From contig JANXBH010000006.1 of the NCBI GenBank assembly GCA_025060695.1, positions 21,437 to 85,436 of the forward strand: a stretch of 64,000 nt of DNA, in the 5' to 3' direction. Origin of the DNA: Caldifarciminota bacterium. GTDB taxonomy: Bacteria; Hydrothermota; Hydrothermia; LBFQ01; DSFT01. The translations under genes were made by a program, and so were the position numbers. This document shows positions 27,282-35,636 of the stretch, piece by piece. The notes below the pieces were generated by a model that had not been told where the DNA came from, made no database searches, and worked only from the letters and a program-made list of their open reading frames with translations. Numbering within the stretch: position 1 is the first letter of the stretch; the number at the start of each line of letters is the position of its first letter.

Positions 27282-28607
27282 CTAAAATTCTGTTTTGCTA
27301 ATAAAATAGAAGTTAGGAATTTTTATATCTGGTAATATCATACCTTTTGGGAAAAATTCATAAAAATTAGAATTTACAATAAGTTTTTCATCAGATGATA
27401 GTTCTACTTCACTATTTAGTGCATCAATAAAACTTTGATTGAATCTCATATTCCTCAATCCTGACTTTAGTTTTCCATCTTCTATTAAAAATAGTCCATC
27501 TCTAGTCATACCCGTTATAGTTAAACTTGTTGGCTCAACTAAATTTACATACCATATCCTATTTACTAATACTCCTCTTTCTGTATCTTCTATAATTTTC
27601 TTCAAGGGCTTATTTCCCCCTTTTAAGTGTAAATGGCTAAATATTGCAAAATCTGAAGAAAATGAAAATGCACAAGCGGTATTTTCCAAATTCAAAAGTT
27701 TTGCATATTTATTATTCAATGCTACATTTTTTAGAATTCCATTTTCAATTACTGGAATATTGGCTTTTATATTACCTTCAAGATCAAAACCTATAGGAAG
27801 CAAGCCTTTATTTAAAGGTTCATCGTATAAATTAAATCTTTCAGAAAATATCCTTTTTCCTATTTTCCCACTAAAAGGACTAAGACCTTCGTAATAATTT
27901 ATACCAGATAGTGCATAATAATTTATAATTTCTAATATATCTGAAAATGCTAAACTTGTAAGTATTACATCATATTTTCCCGGTTCAATTTCTGATATAT
28001 TTTCACTTAATTTTAATTTCTCTAAGCAGTCTTTTGCTATACTCTCGTAGTTTTCTAAAATGTCTGAAAATTTATAACTACTATATTGAGACCAAGCACT
28101 CGTCTTGTTCATATAGTTTATAGTTAAATTATTTATAGAAACTTTATTGTATGCACTAAATCCATCTGAACTGAAAAGAAGAATATGTTGAAAACCCGTA
28201 TATAAATTACCGAAAGACCTATAATCTTTCCCAATGTAAATAATGTCCTTAATAATTTTCGAGGTTGTATCTGAAACTATTTCATACTCATCATAAGCAT
28301 ATTCATAATCTGCTATTTGCTTTTTAGTCATGGGAAGAATATAATTACTTTCCTTTAATGATTTCTTTGCAGTTTTTATTAAATAGGATAGATGTTCCTT
28401 ATCTCTCGAGTTTGTCCAAAATACACTAAATTTGTTGTCATATCTTAACCTAACACCAATTAGATAGGTTTTCTCTAAGGTTGACTGGTGAATGAAGGAA
28501 TTGGCATATCTTCTGAACAAGTAATGATTATAGAAAATTACAATATCAACTGATGTATCACTGAGTTTTAAAATATCTTCCGCTATGTTTATTAGTTCAT
28601 TCTCCAT
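27282..28607 (-). CDS. TldD/PmbA-family metalloprotease homologue
   Basis: 441 aa. Family members process peptide antibiotics and act on unfolded peptides as TldD/TldE pairs. The C-terminal half is typical: PIGFDLEGN, NGILKNVALNNKYAKLLN, then LHLKGGNKPLKKII and GMTRDGLFLIEDGKLKSGLRNMRFNQSF. I do not see the HExxxH-type zinc motif of the catalytic TldD subunit, so this looks like the TldE/PmbA-type partner. No TldD partner lies next to it. It overlaps the small upstream gene by 11 nt. Confidence 0.82.
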   Translation of the reverse strand: MENELINIAEDILKLSDTSVDIVIFYNHYLFRRYANSFIHQSTLEKTYLIGVRLRYDNKFSVFWTNSRDKEHLSYLIKTAKKSLKESNYILPMTKKQIADYEYAYDEYEIVSDTTSKIIKDIIYIGKDYRSFGNLYTGFQHILLFSSDGFSAYNKVSINNLTINYMNKTSAWSQYSSYKFSDILENYESIAKDCLEKLKLSENISEIEPGKYDVILTSLAFSDILEIINYYALSGINYYEGLSPFSGKIGKRIFSERFNLYDEPLNKGLLPIGFDLEGNIKANIPVIENGILKNVALNNKYAKLLNLENTACAFSFSSDFAIFSHLHLKGGNKPLKKIIEDTERGVLVNRIWYVNLVEPTSLTITGMTRDGLFLIEDGKLKSGLRNMRFNQSFIDALNSEVELSSDEKLIVNSNFYEFFPKGMILPDIKIPNFYFISKTEF

Positions 28608-28926
28608 ACTTTCTTTTAGATTTTAGGTTTTCAACAAGTTGCATGAGAACCTCACTTGGTTCATCGTCTTTATTATATTTTATCCGTAGCGCATCTAAAA
28701 GTTCTTTTTCTATCTTTTCATTTCCTTTAATATAAAACTCATATACTTCAATAAATAACTTTTGAAGTATTCTTGAAGTTCTTACATTATCCTTGTCATT
28801 GAAAACCATTTCAGCAACTTTCTCGTCAATATTTCTTAGTTTATCCTGAAAGTATTTCTTTAAAAAGTTCCTAAAAGACTTTCTTTCCCTTGGGGCATGT
28901 GCTCCAACAAATATATTTTTTCTCAT
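28597..28926 (-). CDS. small helical protein, unknown
   Basis: 109 aa, charged and mostly helical, no recognised domain. Its ATG follows a GGAG Shine-Dalgarno and overlaps the CoA-binding protein gene by 4 nt; its end overlaps the TldD/PmbA gene by 11 nt. Tight packing on both sides supports that it is translated. A function cannot be proposed. Confidence 0.6.
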   Translation of the reverse strand: MRKNIFVGAHAPRERKSFRNFLKKYFQDKLRNIDEKVAEMVFNDKDNVRTSRILQKLFIEVYEFYIKGNEKIEKELLDALRIKYNKDDEPSEVLMQLVENLKSKRKYGE

Positions 28927-29351
28927 AATTCTCCTCTACTTTTGAAATAGCTATGAATCTTGTATATACATGTATCCATTACGACATCTATTCCATTATC
29001 AGATAAAATCTTCGCTGCATCTTCGTTTACTATACCTTCTTGAAGCCACACGAGCTTTGGTTTATGTTTCATATTTAGTATTTCCCTTGCATGCTCTAAA
29101 ATATATTCTGACCTTCTAAATATATTAACTATATCTACTTCTTCCTCTATTTCATCTACTTTCTTATACACCTTCCTACCAAGCCAAACTTCAAGCTTAG
29201 GATTTATTGGAATAACCTCGTATCCATTGGATAAAAGATATCTTGGAATTTTTCCTGCAGGTTCATTGAGACTATCCTTTATACCAATTACAGCTATTTT
29301 TTTTGCATTTTTCAAATAGGAAAGAAGTTTCTCCTTATTCTCTAATATCAT
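28923..29351 (-). CDS. CoA-binding domain protein (YccU type)
   Basis: 142 aa, the full length of a stand-alone CoA_binding_2 Rossmann protein. The opening AKKIAVIGIKDSLNEPAGKIPRYL, the GYEVIPINP strand, VDIVNIFRRSEYI and KLVWLQEGIVNEDAA are characteristic. Such proteins bind CoA or nucleotides and their cell role is not settled. The ATG is 9 nt from a TAAACT box, so this gene starts the downstream unit (unknown protein, TldD/PmbA, thiL, DUF3108). Confidence 0.88.
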   Translation of the reverse strand: MILENKEKLLSYLKNAKKIAVIGIKDSLNEPAGKIPRYLLSNGYEVIPINPKLEVWLGRKVYKKVDEIEEEVDIVNIFRRSEYILEHAREILNMKHKPKLVWLQEGIVNEDAAKILSDNGIDVVMDTCIYKIHSYFKSRGEL

Positions 29352-29360
29352 AGTTATAAA

Positions 29361-29366
29361 AGTTTA
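29361..29366 (-). promoter_or_regulatory. -10-like box of the CoA-binding gene unit
   Basis: TAAACT on the minus strand (in CTTTAAACTTTT), 9 nt before the ATG at 29351. Confidence 0.55.
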
Positions 29367-29615
29367 AAGGTTTGTATCCTTAATTATGTCTAATATTTCC
29401 TTTAATTGTTTTTTAATACTCTTTGATAAATTTAGATTTTGTTTTTCTCTACTTTCTAATAGTTTCATAATTTTCCTTATAGTGTTATAAGTATAAAATC
29501 TTCTATTTCCATATTTTCTATCTGGCTTTATTAAACCTCTTTTTTCCCAATATCTTATTGTCTCAACTGCAACTCCCGTAATTTTTGAAACTTCACTAAT
29601 TTTATAGTATTTCAT
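29364..29615 (-). CDS. MerR-type winged-helix regulator, short
   Basis: 83 aa. The DNA-binding domain is clear: YYKISEVSKITGVAVETIRYWEKRGLIKPDR followed by NRRFYTYNTIRKIMKLL. Only the helix-turn-helix and a short helical tail are present, without an effector-binding domain, so it cannot sense a ligand by itself in the usual way. It overlaps the flavin reductase gene by 4 nt and may autoregulate that two-gene unit, but I see no operator palindrome. Confidence 0.85.
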   Translation of the reverse strand: MKYYKISEVSKITGVAVETIRYWEKRGLIKPDRKYGNRRFYTYNTIRKIMKLLESREKQNLNLSKSIKKQLKEILDIIKDTNL

Positions 29616-30091
29616 AATAACTTCCTATAACTTCTATTGTAGTAAACTATAGGTTTCTTTTCATTTAGAATCTCTACATTAACCACCTTGCCAAAAAATA
29701 TCACATGATCACCCATAGAAAGATGTTTATAGTAAATGCACTCAATATAACCGATACAATCTTCTATATATGGTATTTTTAAAAACTTACTAATTGGATA
29801 TTCTCTTGAAAATCTTTCTTCTTGGGAAATATTCCTATTTGAGAAAAAATTAGATATGTCTTCCTGTTCTTCGTTCAGTAAGCTAACTGTCCAACCTATG
29901 GATTTTTTGAATACATTTAAACTTTCAGATAATTTATCTATAGATATTAAGGTAATTATAGGTTTAATTGAAATACTTTCAAATGAACTAATGGTTAGTC
30001 CTGCGAATTCATTGTCTATACTTTTTGCGATAGATATAAATACAGACTGTGGTACACTCCTCATAAAGAGTTTAAATTTTTCTTTTAACAA
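29612..30091 (-). CDS. flavin reductase-like (FMN-binding split barrel) protein
   Basis: 159 aa. The family reduces free flavin or binds FMN for a partner oxygenase. Visible are RSVPQSVFISIAKSIDNEFAGLTISSFESIS, the family's flavin-binding region, and DHVIFFGKVVNVEIL near the C-terminus. The start is informative: the TTG at 30091 lies 7 nt after a TAAAAT box, while an out-of-frame ATG at 30095 lies only 3 nt after it and opens a 7-codon frame. The TTG reading gives the correct family protein. A MerR-type gene overlaps downstream. Confidence 0.85.
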   Translation of the reverse strand: MLKEKFKLFMRSVPQSVFISIAKSIDNEFAGLTISSFESISIKPIITLISIDKLSESLNVFKKSIGWTVSLLNEEQEDISNFFSNRNISQEERFSREYPISKFLKIPYIEDCIGYIECIYYKHLSMGDHVIFFGKVVNVEILNEKKPIVYYNRSYRKLL

Positions 30092-30098
30092 GCATTAA

Positions 30099-30104
30099 AT
30101 TTTA
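30099..30104 (-). promoter_or_regulatory. -10-like box of the flavin reductase gene
   Basis: TAAAAT on the minus strand, 7 nt before the TTG at 30091. It overlaps the stop of rlmB. Confidence 0.6.
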
Positions 30105-30815
30105 AGGTTTAGTATTAATTACATATAAAGCAATACCTACAGCAATAGATACATTATAGGAATTTATTGTAGTTTCGTTTTGTCTTAAAGAAACTATTTT
30201 ATCAGACATTTCTATAAATTTTCTTCTTACTCCATAGTGTTCCGAACCAACTACTAAAGCTAACTTTCCTAAAATTTCAACATCTTCAATAAAGCTACCC
30301 CCCCTTTCTAATACAAATATCTTAATATTATTTTCTTTTAAGACTTTAAATACCATATTTAAATTATCGTAATAAGAAAACTTTACATAAAAAATAGCTC
30401 CTGTTGAAGACTTAATCACACTTGGTGTAATTTTACAAGACTTATTATATGTTGAGACAATATTTTTAACACCAAGAATCTGTGAAGTCCTTATAATTGA
30501 ACCAAGATTTCTAGGATCTTGAATCCTATCTAAAATTAAAATCATTCTTCTATCACTTTCTATAAAATCTCTTAAGTTTTCAAAAACATCTACAACAAGT
30601 TCTTCTTCTAAATAAGCAATTGTACCTTGATGCTCATCTGTATTTACTATCTGTTCAATTTTATGCTTATTGACAAGTTCATAGTTTATATTCTTAGCAC
30701 TGCATAGTTCTATAAATCTTTTCTTTTCTTTTAAATTCTCGTATATTAAGACTTTTTTAATTCTTGAGTTTGAAACTATAGCATGAAAAACAGCATTTTT
30801 ACCATATATTAGCAT
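30102..30815 (-). CDS. rlmB: 23S rRNA 2'-O-methyltransferase (TrmH/RlmB, SPOUT family)
   Basis: 237 aa from the chosen start. The short substrate-binding N-terminal domain begins LIYGKNAVFHAI, and the SPOUT knot carries LILDRIQDPRNLGSIIRTSQILG, LALVVGSEHYGVRRK and NSYNVSIAVGIALYVI, the SAM-binding motifs 1-3. The frame is open up to 30941, but the additional 42 residues are low-complexity translation of the AT-rich repeat region. The ATG at 30813-30815 matches the family's N-terminus and lies 7 nt after a TAAACT box. It is the last minus-strand gene before the orientation switch. Confidence 0.9.
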   Translation of the reverse strand: MLIYGKNAVFHAIVSNSRIKKVLIYENLKEKKRFIELCSAKNINYELVNKHKIEQIVNTDEHQGTIAYLEEELVVDVFENLRDFIESDRRMILILDRIQDPRNLGSIIRTSQILGVKNIVSTYNKSCKITPSVIKSSTGAIFYVKFSYYDNLNMVFKVLKENNIKIFVLERGGSFIEDVEILGKLALVVGSEHYGVRRKFIEMSDKIVSLRQNETTINSYNVSIAVGIALYVINTKP

Positions 30816-30822
30816 ATGTGTA

Positions 30823-30828
30823 AGTTTA
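30823..30828 (-). promoter_or_regulatory. -10-like box of rlmB
   Basis: TAAACT on the minus strand (in CTTTAAACTT), 7 nt before the ATG at 30815. Confidence 0.6.
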
Positions 30829-31217
30829 AAGTTTAGTTTTGAACAATTTAAGTATTTTATAATCAAGCTCTTAAATAACTTTTCCACATATAAATTTAAA
30901 AAAATGTGAAAATGTTTACAACTAAAAAGATTTCTCAACAATTTAAGTTATTGACTATAAAAAAATTAAAAACTATCTCAACATATTTCCATAGTTTAAA
31001 ATAGTCCTTTTACACATATCAAAACAATTGAAAATCAAAATCTTAAATAACTTTTACACATAATTTTAAAAGAAAATTGTTGACAATTTAAAATTAAAAA
31101 GATTTCAACAGAGATTTAAACAAACATTTCCACAAAATGACTATTGATTATGAATAGTTTAAAATACTTTTACACATATAATAAATAACTACAACTACAT
31201 GATTTACGGTTAAACTT
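30829..31217. other. candidate origin of replication with DnaA-box cluster
   Basis: This is the longest noncoding stretch between intact genes (30816-31231). Four plus-strand sites match the DnaA-box consensus TTWTNCACA exactly: TTTTCCACA 30880-30888, and TTTTACACA at 31008-31016, 31052-31060 and 31168-31176. A fifth, ATTTCCACA at 31126-31134, has one mismatch, and TGTGAAAAT at 30905-30913 is a one-mismatch site on the other strand. Genes to the left (19-31 kb) are all minus and genes to the right (31-39 kb) all plus, as expected when two forks leave from here. dnaA and dnaN are not adjacent, so the call rests on the boxes, AT-richness and orientation switch. An alternative is a protein-binding regulatory repeat. 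Confidence 0.5.
30861..31180 (+). repeat. two degenerate direct repeats spaced 172 bp
   Basis: Copy 1 starts at 30861 and copy 2 at 31033. The first about 30 bases agree closely (AATCAA, TCTTAAATAACTTTT, then CACATA). A central TAAAAAGATTT and the distal ATAGTTTAAAATA followed by CTTTTACACATAT (30991-31019 and 31155-31180) also recur. The middle has diverged with indels. Both copies are extremely AT-rich. Confidence 0.7.
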
Positions 31218-31223
31218 TAAAAT
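31218..31223 (+). promoter_or_regulatory. -10-like box of the ftsL-ftsI unit
   Basis: TAAAAT in CTTTAAAATTTC, 8 nt before the ATG at 31232. Confidence 0.6.
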
Positions 31224-31231
31224 TTCAAGAA

Positions 31232-31984
31232 ATGAAAGAATTTAGGATAGTATTTTTTATTTTAACAGTATCTTGTTCGGATGCTGGACTTCCGGGAAGT
31301 CCAAAAGTTTCAAGACTTGAGGCAGTTTCACATGGAGATAGCTTAAAGATTTATTGGAACTCTATAGAAGGTGCTGATCAATATAGAGTTTATGTGAATA
31401 ATAGTATTGTATATGAAGGAAAAGATACGAACATAACATTGTTCTATGTTGATAGTCTTAAAATTGAAGCAATTGGTCTTAACGATAAGGTAAATTCTCA
31501 ATTTTATATAAATAACAAGTTTTATGAAGATTCAATTTTAGTTATTCCTCAAATAGAAGCCTTAGGATTTATTTTTCCAAAATTCTATATCTATTCAATA
31601 AAAGATAGCTCAAAATTTCAGCAATTTACGATATTCTTTTCTCAAGATTCTTCAAAAATAGGAAAGGAAGAATTTAACAAAGATTCATTAAGAATTTTTT
31701 CTTCAAGCTTGTATTTTAACAAAGCTACAAGGCATAAAGTAGATATTTACAATAATTCAAAGGTGTTTCCATTTCCAAGCAAGGATAGTGTTAAGTTGGA
31801 TTTTAAGAAACCATATGTATTATGGTATAGCCCAGATAGTATGGGATGGAACAATGTTAATAACTATTTTATAAAGTTCATTGCAGATAGTTTAATTTAC
31901 GAAGTTGATAGCTTAAATGATACTACCTATAGGATAAAGGTTAAATATAAAGTTAGAACTATTCCTGGTCTTAGATGGTTTTAA
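31232..31984 (+). CDS. lipoprotein with fibronectin III-like domain
   Basis: 250 aa. A leader MKEFRIVFFILTVSC ends in a lipobox (Cys15). Residues about 28-90 read like a fibronectin type III domain (VSHGDSLKIYWNSIEGADQYRVYVN), which is a common carbohydrate or protein contact module. The rest is beta-rich without a known family. The stop overlaps the FtsL-like gene by 10 nt, so it is the first gene of a unit with ftsI; an envelope or division-related role is plausible but unproven. Confidence 0.7.
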   Translation: MKEFRIVFFILTVSCSDAGLPGSPKVSRLEAVSHGDSLKIYWNSIEGADQYRVYVNNSIVYEGKDTNITLFYVDSLKIEAIGLNDKVNSQFYINNKFYEDSILVIPQIEALGFIFPKFYIYSIKDSSKFQQFTIFFSQDSSKIGKEEFNKDSLRIFSSSLYFNKATRHKVDIYNNSKVFPFPSKDSVKLDFKKPYVLWYSPDSMGWNNVNNYFIKFIADSLIYEVDSLNDTTYRIKVKYKVRTIPGLRWF

Positions 31985-32256
31985 ATCGCTTAAAAACTAT
32001 AATCTTAATTACTCTATTAGGTATTCTTGGTATTTTAAATGTCTGGATAAATAACTTGGTATATTCAAAAGGTAGAAAAATAGACGAACTGAAGGATGAG
32101 AGGGATATATGGTATGTAAAATACATGCAGTCAATTAGTGAATACTATAGGAGGGATTGGTTCTATGAAAATAAGGATTACCCTAATAATTCTAATTTTA
32201 ATAGTATGGTTGGTGATAGTAATAATAAAGCTATTTCACATCCAAATTTTAGATAG
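31975..32256 (+). CDS. FtsL-like bitopic division protein
   Basis: 93 aa. A single membrane helix (LKTIILITLLGILGILNVWI, about 6-25) is followed by a charged heptad-like helix (GRKIDELKDERDIWYVKYMQ), the layout of FtsL. Position directly before ftsI is the standard place of ftsL in division clusters, and sequence conservation of FtsL is always poor. Oddly, its last 30 codons overlap the first 92 nt of ftsI in another frame; the C-terminal tail (DYPNNSNFNSMVGDSNN) is low-complexity and may not matter. The call rests on topology and position. Confidence 0.5.
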   Translation: MVLNRLKTIILITLLGILGILNVWINNLVYSKGRKIDELKDERDIWYVKYMQSISEYYRRDWFYENKDYPNNSNFNSMVGDSNNKAISHPNFR

Positions 32257-33733
32257 CAAATATAAAAATTTGGCAAAAAATCAATTTAAACTAAAGATTA
32301 CAAGGTTTCCACAAAGAGGGACTATTTACGATAGAAACCTTAGACCTATAGCGTACAGTATTCCAAGACTTATGGTTTATCAATATTTAGATTCAGTAGT
32401 TGATTACTATGGAATTTTAAAATATTTGAAAATTAAGGATAACACTAATTCAAAACTGCCAAAGTTATTATCAGACGATGTCCCTATAGAATACAGGAAG
32501 TTTATAATTTCTCCAAAGGAAAGAGGATTATTTGCTATTAAATATTATAAAAGGTTATATCCATTTTTTGAAATTTCTCAGAATTTAGTAGGTTTTGTTA
32601 GTGATATGGATGGTATGGAAGGATTAGAAAGGTCATTGGATATGTATTTAAAGGGTAGTGTTGGATATGAGGAGGTTTTTCAAAGTGCTGATGGAAAGAG
32701 ATTTTATATTCCTTATAGTAATAAAAATGAACCTAAAAGAGGTCTTGATGTAATTACAACCATAGATATGAAAATTCAAAATATTGCTTATAATCATTTA
32801 AAAAATGCTGTTATAAGTGAAGGAGCAAATTGGGGATTTGTAATAGTAGCTGATCCTCAAAGTGGTGAAATTTTAGCAATGGCGAACTATCCAAATAGCT
32901 ATAAAAACTATTCAATTCAATATATGTACGAACCGGGTTCAACATTTAAAATATTTACTTTTGCTAAAGCCTTAGAATTGAACCTGATAAGCGATAGTGA
33001 TAGTGTGTTTGTAAATAGAGATGGTATATTAGTTGATGGATATAGAATTAAAAATGTTGAAAAAACATCAGGATATATAACTTATGGTGAGGCTTTGAGT
33101 TATTCTATAAATTCAGCTTTTGCTAAGCTTGGTATAACGATGGGAGGGAATGAATTATATGAAATTGCAAGAAGAGTTGGCTTTGGTATAAGAACGGATG
33201 TTCTCTTGAATGGTGAAACAAATGGTATATTGAAAAGAAGATATAAAAATATAGATATTGCGAATTTTGCGATTGGACAGGGATTTTCTATAAATGGTCT
33301 TCAAATGGTAATGGCATATAGTTGCATAGCAAATGGAGGCTACCTTGTTGTTCCAAGAATTATATTAAAAATTGGGGATACTTTGTATAGTAATAGGATA
33401 GTTGTAAGAAAGTGTTTTTCTTCTGATATATCAAATAAGCTAAAGTTAATTCTTTTAGATGTAGTAGAAAGGGGTTCAGGAAAACTTGCAAAAATGGATA
33501 ATATAAAAGTAGCAGGAAAGACAGGAACTTCTCAAAAGTTCTTAGATGGAAGTTATAGTGATGATAAAGTTATAACTTCGTTTATTGGTTTTTTCCCTGT
33601 TGAATATCCAAAATATTTAATTTATGTAGTATTAGATGAACCAAAATTTAATAAATTTGGTGGAACATCAGCTGCCCCTGTTTTTAAAAGAATTGCGAGG
33701 GATATTCTAAAATATCAGACTTTAAAATTTTGA
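32165..33733 (+). CDS. ftsI: peptidoglycan transpeptidase, class B PBP3-like
   Basis: 522 aa. It cross-links septal peptidoglycan. A signal anchor (about 2-22) is followed by the dimerisation domain with RGTIYDRNLRPIA and the transpeptidase domain with the S-x-x-K motif STFK (259-262), S-x-N in YSINSAFAK and KTG in VAGKTGTSQ. The frame is open to an ATG at 32138, but the ATG at 32165 follows AGGAGG and starts exactly at the anchor, so I use it. The order FtsL-like, ftsI, hpf, mrdA, rodA combines division and elongation genes. Confidence 0.92.
   Translation: MKIRITLIILILIVWLVIVIIKLFHIQILDSKYKNLAKNQFKLKITRFPQRGTIYDRNLRPIAYSIPRLMVYQYLDSVVDYYGILKYLKIKDNTNSKLPKLLSDDVPIEYRKFIISPKERGLFAIKYYKRLYPFFEISQNLVGFVSDMDGMEGLERSLDMYLKGSVGYEEVFQSADGKRFYIPYSNKNEPKRGLDVITTIDMKIQNIAYNHLKNAVISEGANWGFVIVADPQSGEILAMANYPNSYKNYSIQYMYEPGSTFKIFTFAKALELNLISDSDSVFVNRDGILVDGYRIKNVEKTSGYITYGEALSYSINSAFAKLGITMGGNELYEIARRVGFGIRTDVLLNGETNGILKRRYKNIDIANFAIGQGFSINGLQMVMAYSCIANGGYLVVPRIILKIGDTLYSNRIVVRKCFSSDISNKLKLILLDVVERGSGKLAKMDNIKVAGKTGTSQKFLDGSYSDDKVITSFIGFFPVEYPKYLIYVVLDEPKFNKFGGTSAAPVFKRIARDILKYQTLKF
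33723..33728 (+). promoter_or_regulatory. -10-like box of hpf, inside the end of ftsI
   Basis: TAAAAT in CTTTAAAATTTT, 6 nt before the ATG at 33735, and located in the last codons of ftsI, so hpf can be transcribed separately. Confidence 0.55.
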
Positions 33734-33734
33734 T

Positions 33735-34022
33735 ATGAAAATAACTGCAAGAAACTTTGAAATTACTGAAACTCTAAGAGAATATATATCAAAAAGACTA
33801 GGTCATCTTGATAGATACTCTGAGCACATTATAAATAGTGAAATTATATTCCAAGAGGAAAGAGGTCAATATCTCGGTGAAATGATTGTGAAGGTAAAAG
33901 GAAGGACCATAAAGGCAGAAACAAGAAGCAATGATATATTAAAATTGGTAGATGAGCTAAAGGATATTGTAATAAGAGAATTGAAGAAATATGAGGAAAA
34001 GCTTAAAGACCATAGAAGATAG
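33735..34022 (+). CDS. hpf: ribosome hibernation promoting factor, short form
   Basis: 95 aa. Short HPF/YfiA proteins bind the 30S decoding region and silence ribosomes in starving cells. The family pattern is visible: ITARNFEITETLREYISKRLGHLDRY, and ETRSNDILKLVDELKDIVIRELKKYEEKLKDHRR at the C-terminus. The long C-terminal dimerisation domain of lHPF is missing, so 100S formation would need a separate partner. It has its own promoter although it sits between cell-wall genes. Confidence 0.93.
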   Translation: MKITARNFEITETLREYISKRLGHLDRYSEHIINSEIIFQEERGQYLGEMIVKVKGRTIKAETRSNDILKLVDELKDIVIRELKKYEEKLKDHRR

Positions 34023-34025
34023 TAC

Positions 34026-35636
34026 TTGAAAAATTTTTTTATTTTGTTTATACCATCTATATTTTATGTAATATTTGTATTTAAGCTATTTGAATTTCAA
34101 ATTTTAAAAGGTAATGAATACAGAAACAAGTCGCTTAGCAATCATTTTTATAGAATATCTATAAAGCCAGCAAGAGGTAATATATATGACAGGAATGGAA
34201 AAATCTTAGCAGGAAATACCACTAATACTAAAATTTTTATCCTTAGTAAAAACCAAGACATTTTAAGAGAGTACGTTAGTTATATTTCATCTTTAAATGG
34301 ATATTATTCTGAATTAGTTGACTATAAGAGTTTCTCTACGCTTGTTTCAAGGAAGGACATACTTGAGAATATTGTATTTATACCATTTGCGGAAAGGGTA
34401 TATCCATATGGTGAATTAACTCCCCATATTGTAGGTTACGTAAATATGGAAGGTAATGGAGTTTCTGGATTTGAAAGGGTATTTAATGATAGTTTAATAG
34501 GAACTAAGGGTGATGTAATTATTCCTATTGATGCAAAACTAAATATTACTGATAGAAGTAAAATAGTTTACAATTTTCCTACTAAAGGTAAGGATTATAT
34601 ACTAACTATTGATATTGATTTGCACAAGTTTATTGATAGTATTTTGTTAAACTATGAAAAAGCGGTGGTAGTAGTAATGAAAGCGAATGGTGAAGTGTTA
34701 GCAATGTATTCAAAGCCCAAATTTAATCCTGAGATGTTTCAAAGGGGTTTAACTACTGCTGAGTGGAATTATGTCAATGATAAGGATTTAGCACCGTTAG
34801 TAAATAGAGCAATATCTGGTCTTTATCCACCGGGTTCAGTCGGAAAGCTACTGACAACTTTAATAGCTCTTGAAAGTGGATGGAATTGGAAGACGTCCAT
34901 GCCTTGTCAAGGAGCCGTGGCTTATGGTAATCATATTTTTAACGATTGGTCTGTTCACTACTATATTTCTGATATTAAAGAAGCTCTTGAAGTTTCCTGC
35001 AATGTATATTACTATAGACTTGGAAGGTTTTTAGGTTTGGTAAGATTTACTAGTTTTTTAAAGAAAATTGATATTTTTAATAAAAAGCTAACATTTTTCC
35101 CAGATGAAAACATATCATTTATTCCCGATAGTGCTTGGTATATGAAAAACTATAGATTTATTCCTGGAGGTGCAGTATTAAATCTTGCAATAGGACAAGG
35201 AGAGCTTTTACTAACACCTCTTGCTATAGCCATGCTTACAGGTGCTATTGCAAATAGCGGTAAGATGCCTTATCCTAAATTTTATTTTGGTCAAGAAATT
35301 AAAGATACACTCAAATTACCTTTCTCTGACTCCACTCTTAATATTACTAAGATGGCTATGCTCCAAGTAGTAAAAGGTCCAAGGGCAACTGCAGGTTATA
35401 TAAATTGGAAACTATATATAGATGGATTTAGCATAAATGTAGCAGGAAAAACTGGTTCATCTGAAAATCCACATAACAAAAAAACTCATTCTCTATTTAC
35501 TGCTTTTGCTCCATATGAAAAGCCCGAGTTTATTATAACTGCAGTAGTTGAAACCGCTGGTCATGGAAGTGCTGTTGCAGTTCCAGTAGTATACGAAATT
35601 TTAAAATGGTTGTTATTGCACTATTACTATCAATAG
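34026..35636 (+). CDS. mrdA: penicillin-binding protein 2 (elongation transpeptidase)
   Basis: 536 aa. It cross-links side-wall peptidoglycan with RodA. The N-terminal anchor (about 3-22), KPARGNIYDRNGKILAGN, S-x-x-K as SVGK in YPPGSVGKLLTT, S-x-N as SCN in EVSCNVYYYRLG and KTG in VAGKTGSSENP are all in place. The start is TTG, 3 nt after the hpf stop, with no good Shine-Dalgarno and no -10 box, so it is likely coupled to hpf. It overlaps rodA by 31 nt. Confidence 0.93.
   Translation: MKNFFILFIPSIFYVIFVFKLFEFQILKGNEYRNKSLSNHFYRISIKPARGNIYDRNGKILAGNTTNTKIFILSKNQDILREYVSYISSLNGYYSELVDYKSFSTLVSRKDILENIVFIPFAERVYPYGELTPHIVGYVNMEGNGVSGFERVFNDSLIGTKGDVIIPIDAKLNITDRSKIVYNFPTKGKDYILTIDIDLHKFIDSILLNYEKAVVVVMKANGEVLAMYSKPKFNPEMFQRGLTTAEWNYVNDKDLAPLVNRAISGLYPPGSVGKLLTTLIALESGWNWKTSMPCQGAVAYGNHIFNDWSVHYYISDIKEALEVSCNVYYYRLGRFLGLVRFTSFLKKIDIFNKKLTFFPDENISFIPDSAWYMKNYRFIPGGAVLNLAIGQGELLLTPLAIAMLTGAIANSGKMPYPKFYFGQEIKDTLKLPFSDSTLNITKMAMLQVVKGPRATAGYINWKLYIDGFSINVAGKTGSSENPHNKKTHSLFTAFAPYEKPEFIITAVVETAGHGSAVAVPVVYEILKWLLLHYYYQ

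Noticed and set aside
27439..27894. 151-codon plus-strand frame
   Set aside because: It is antisense to the TldD/PmbA gene; composition is that of a shadow.
30816..30941. 42-residue N-terminal extension of rlmB
   Set aside because: It translates the AT-rich repeat region; the ATG at 30815 matches the family start and the -10 spacing.
35602..35607. TAAAAT at the start of rodA as a promoter
   Set aside because: It overlaps the ATG itself, so a transcript from it would lack the start codon; rodA is coupled to mrdA.
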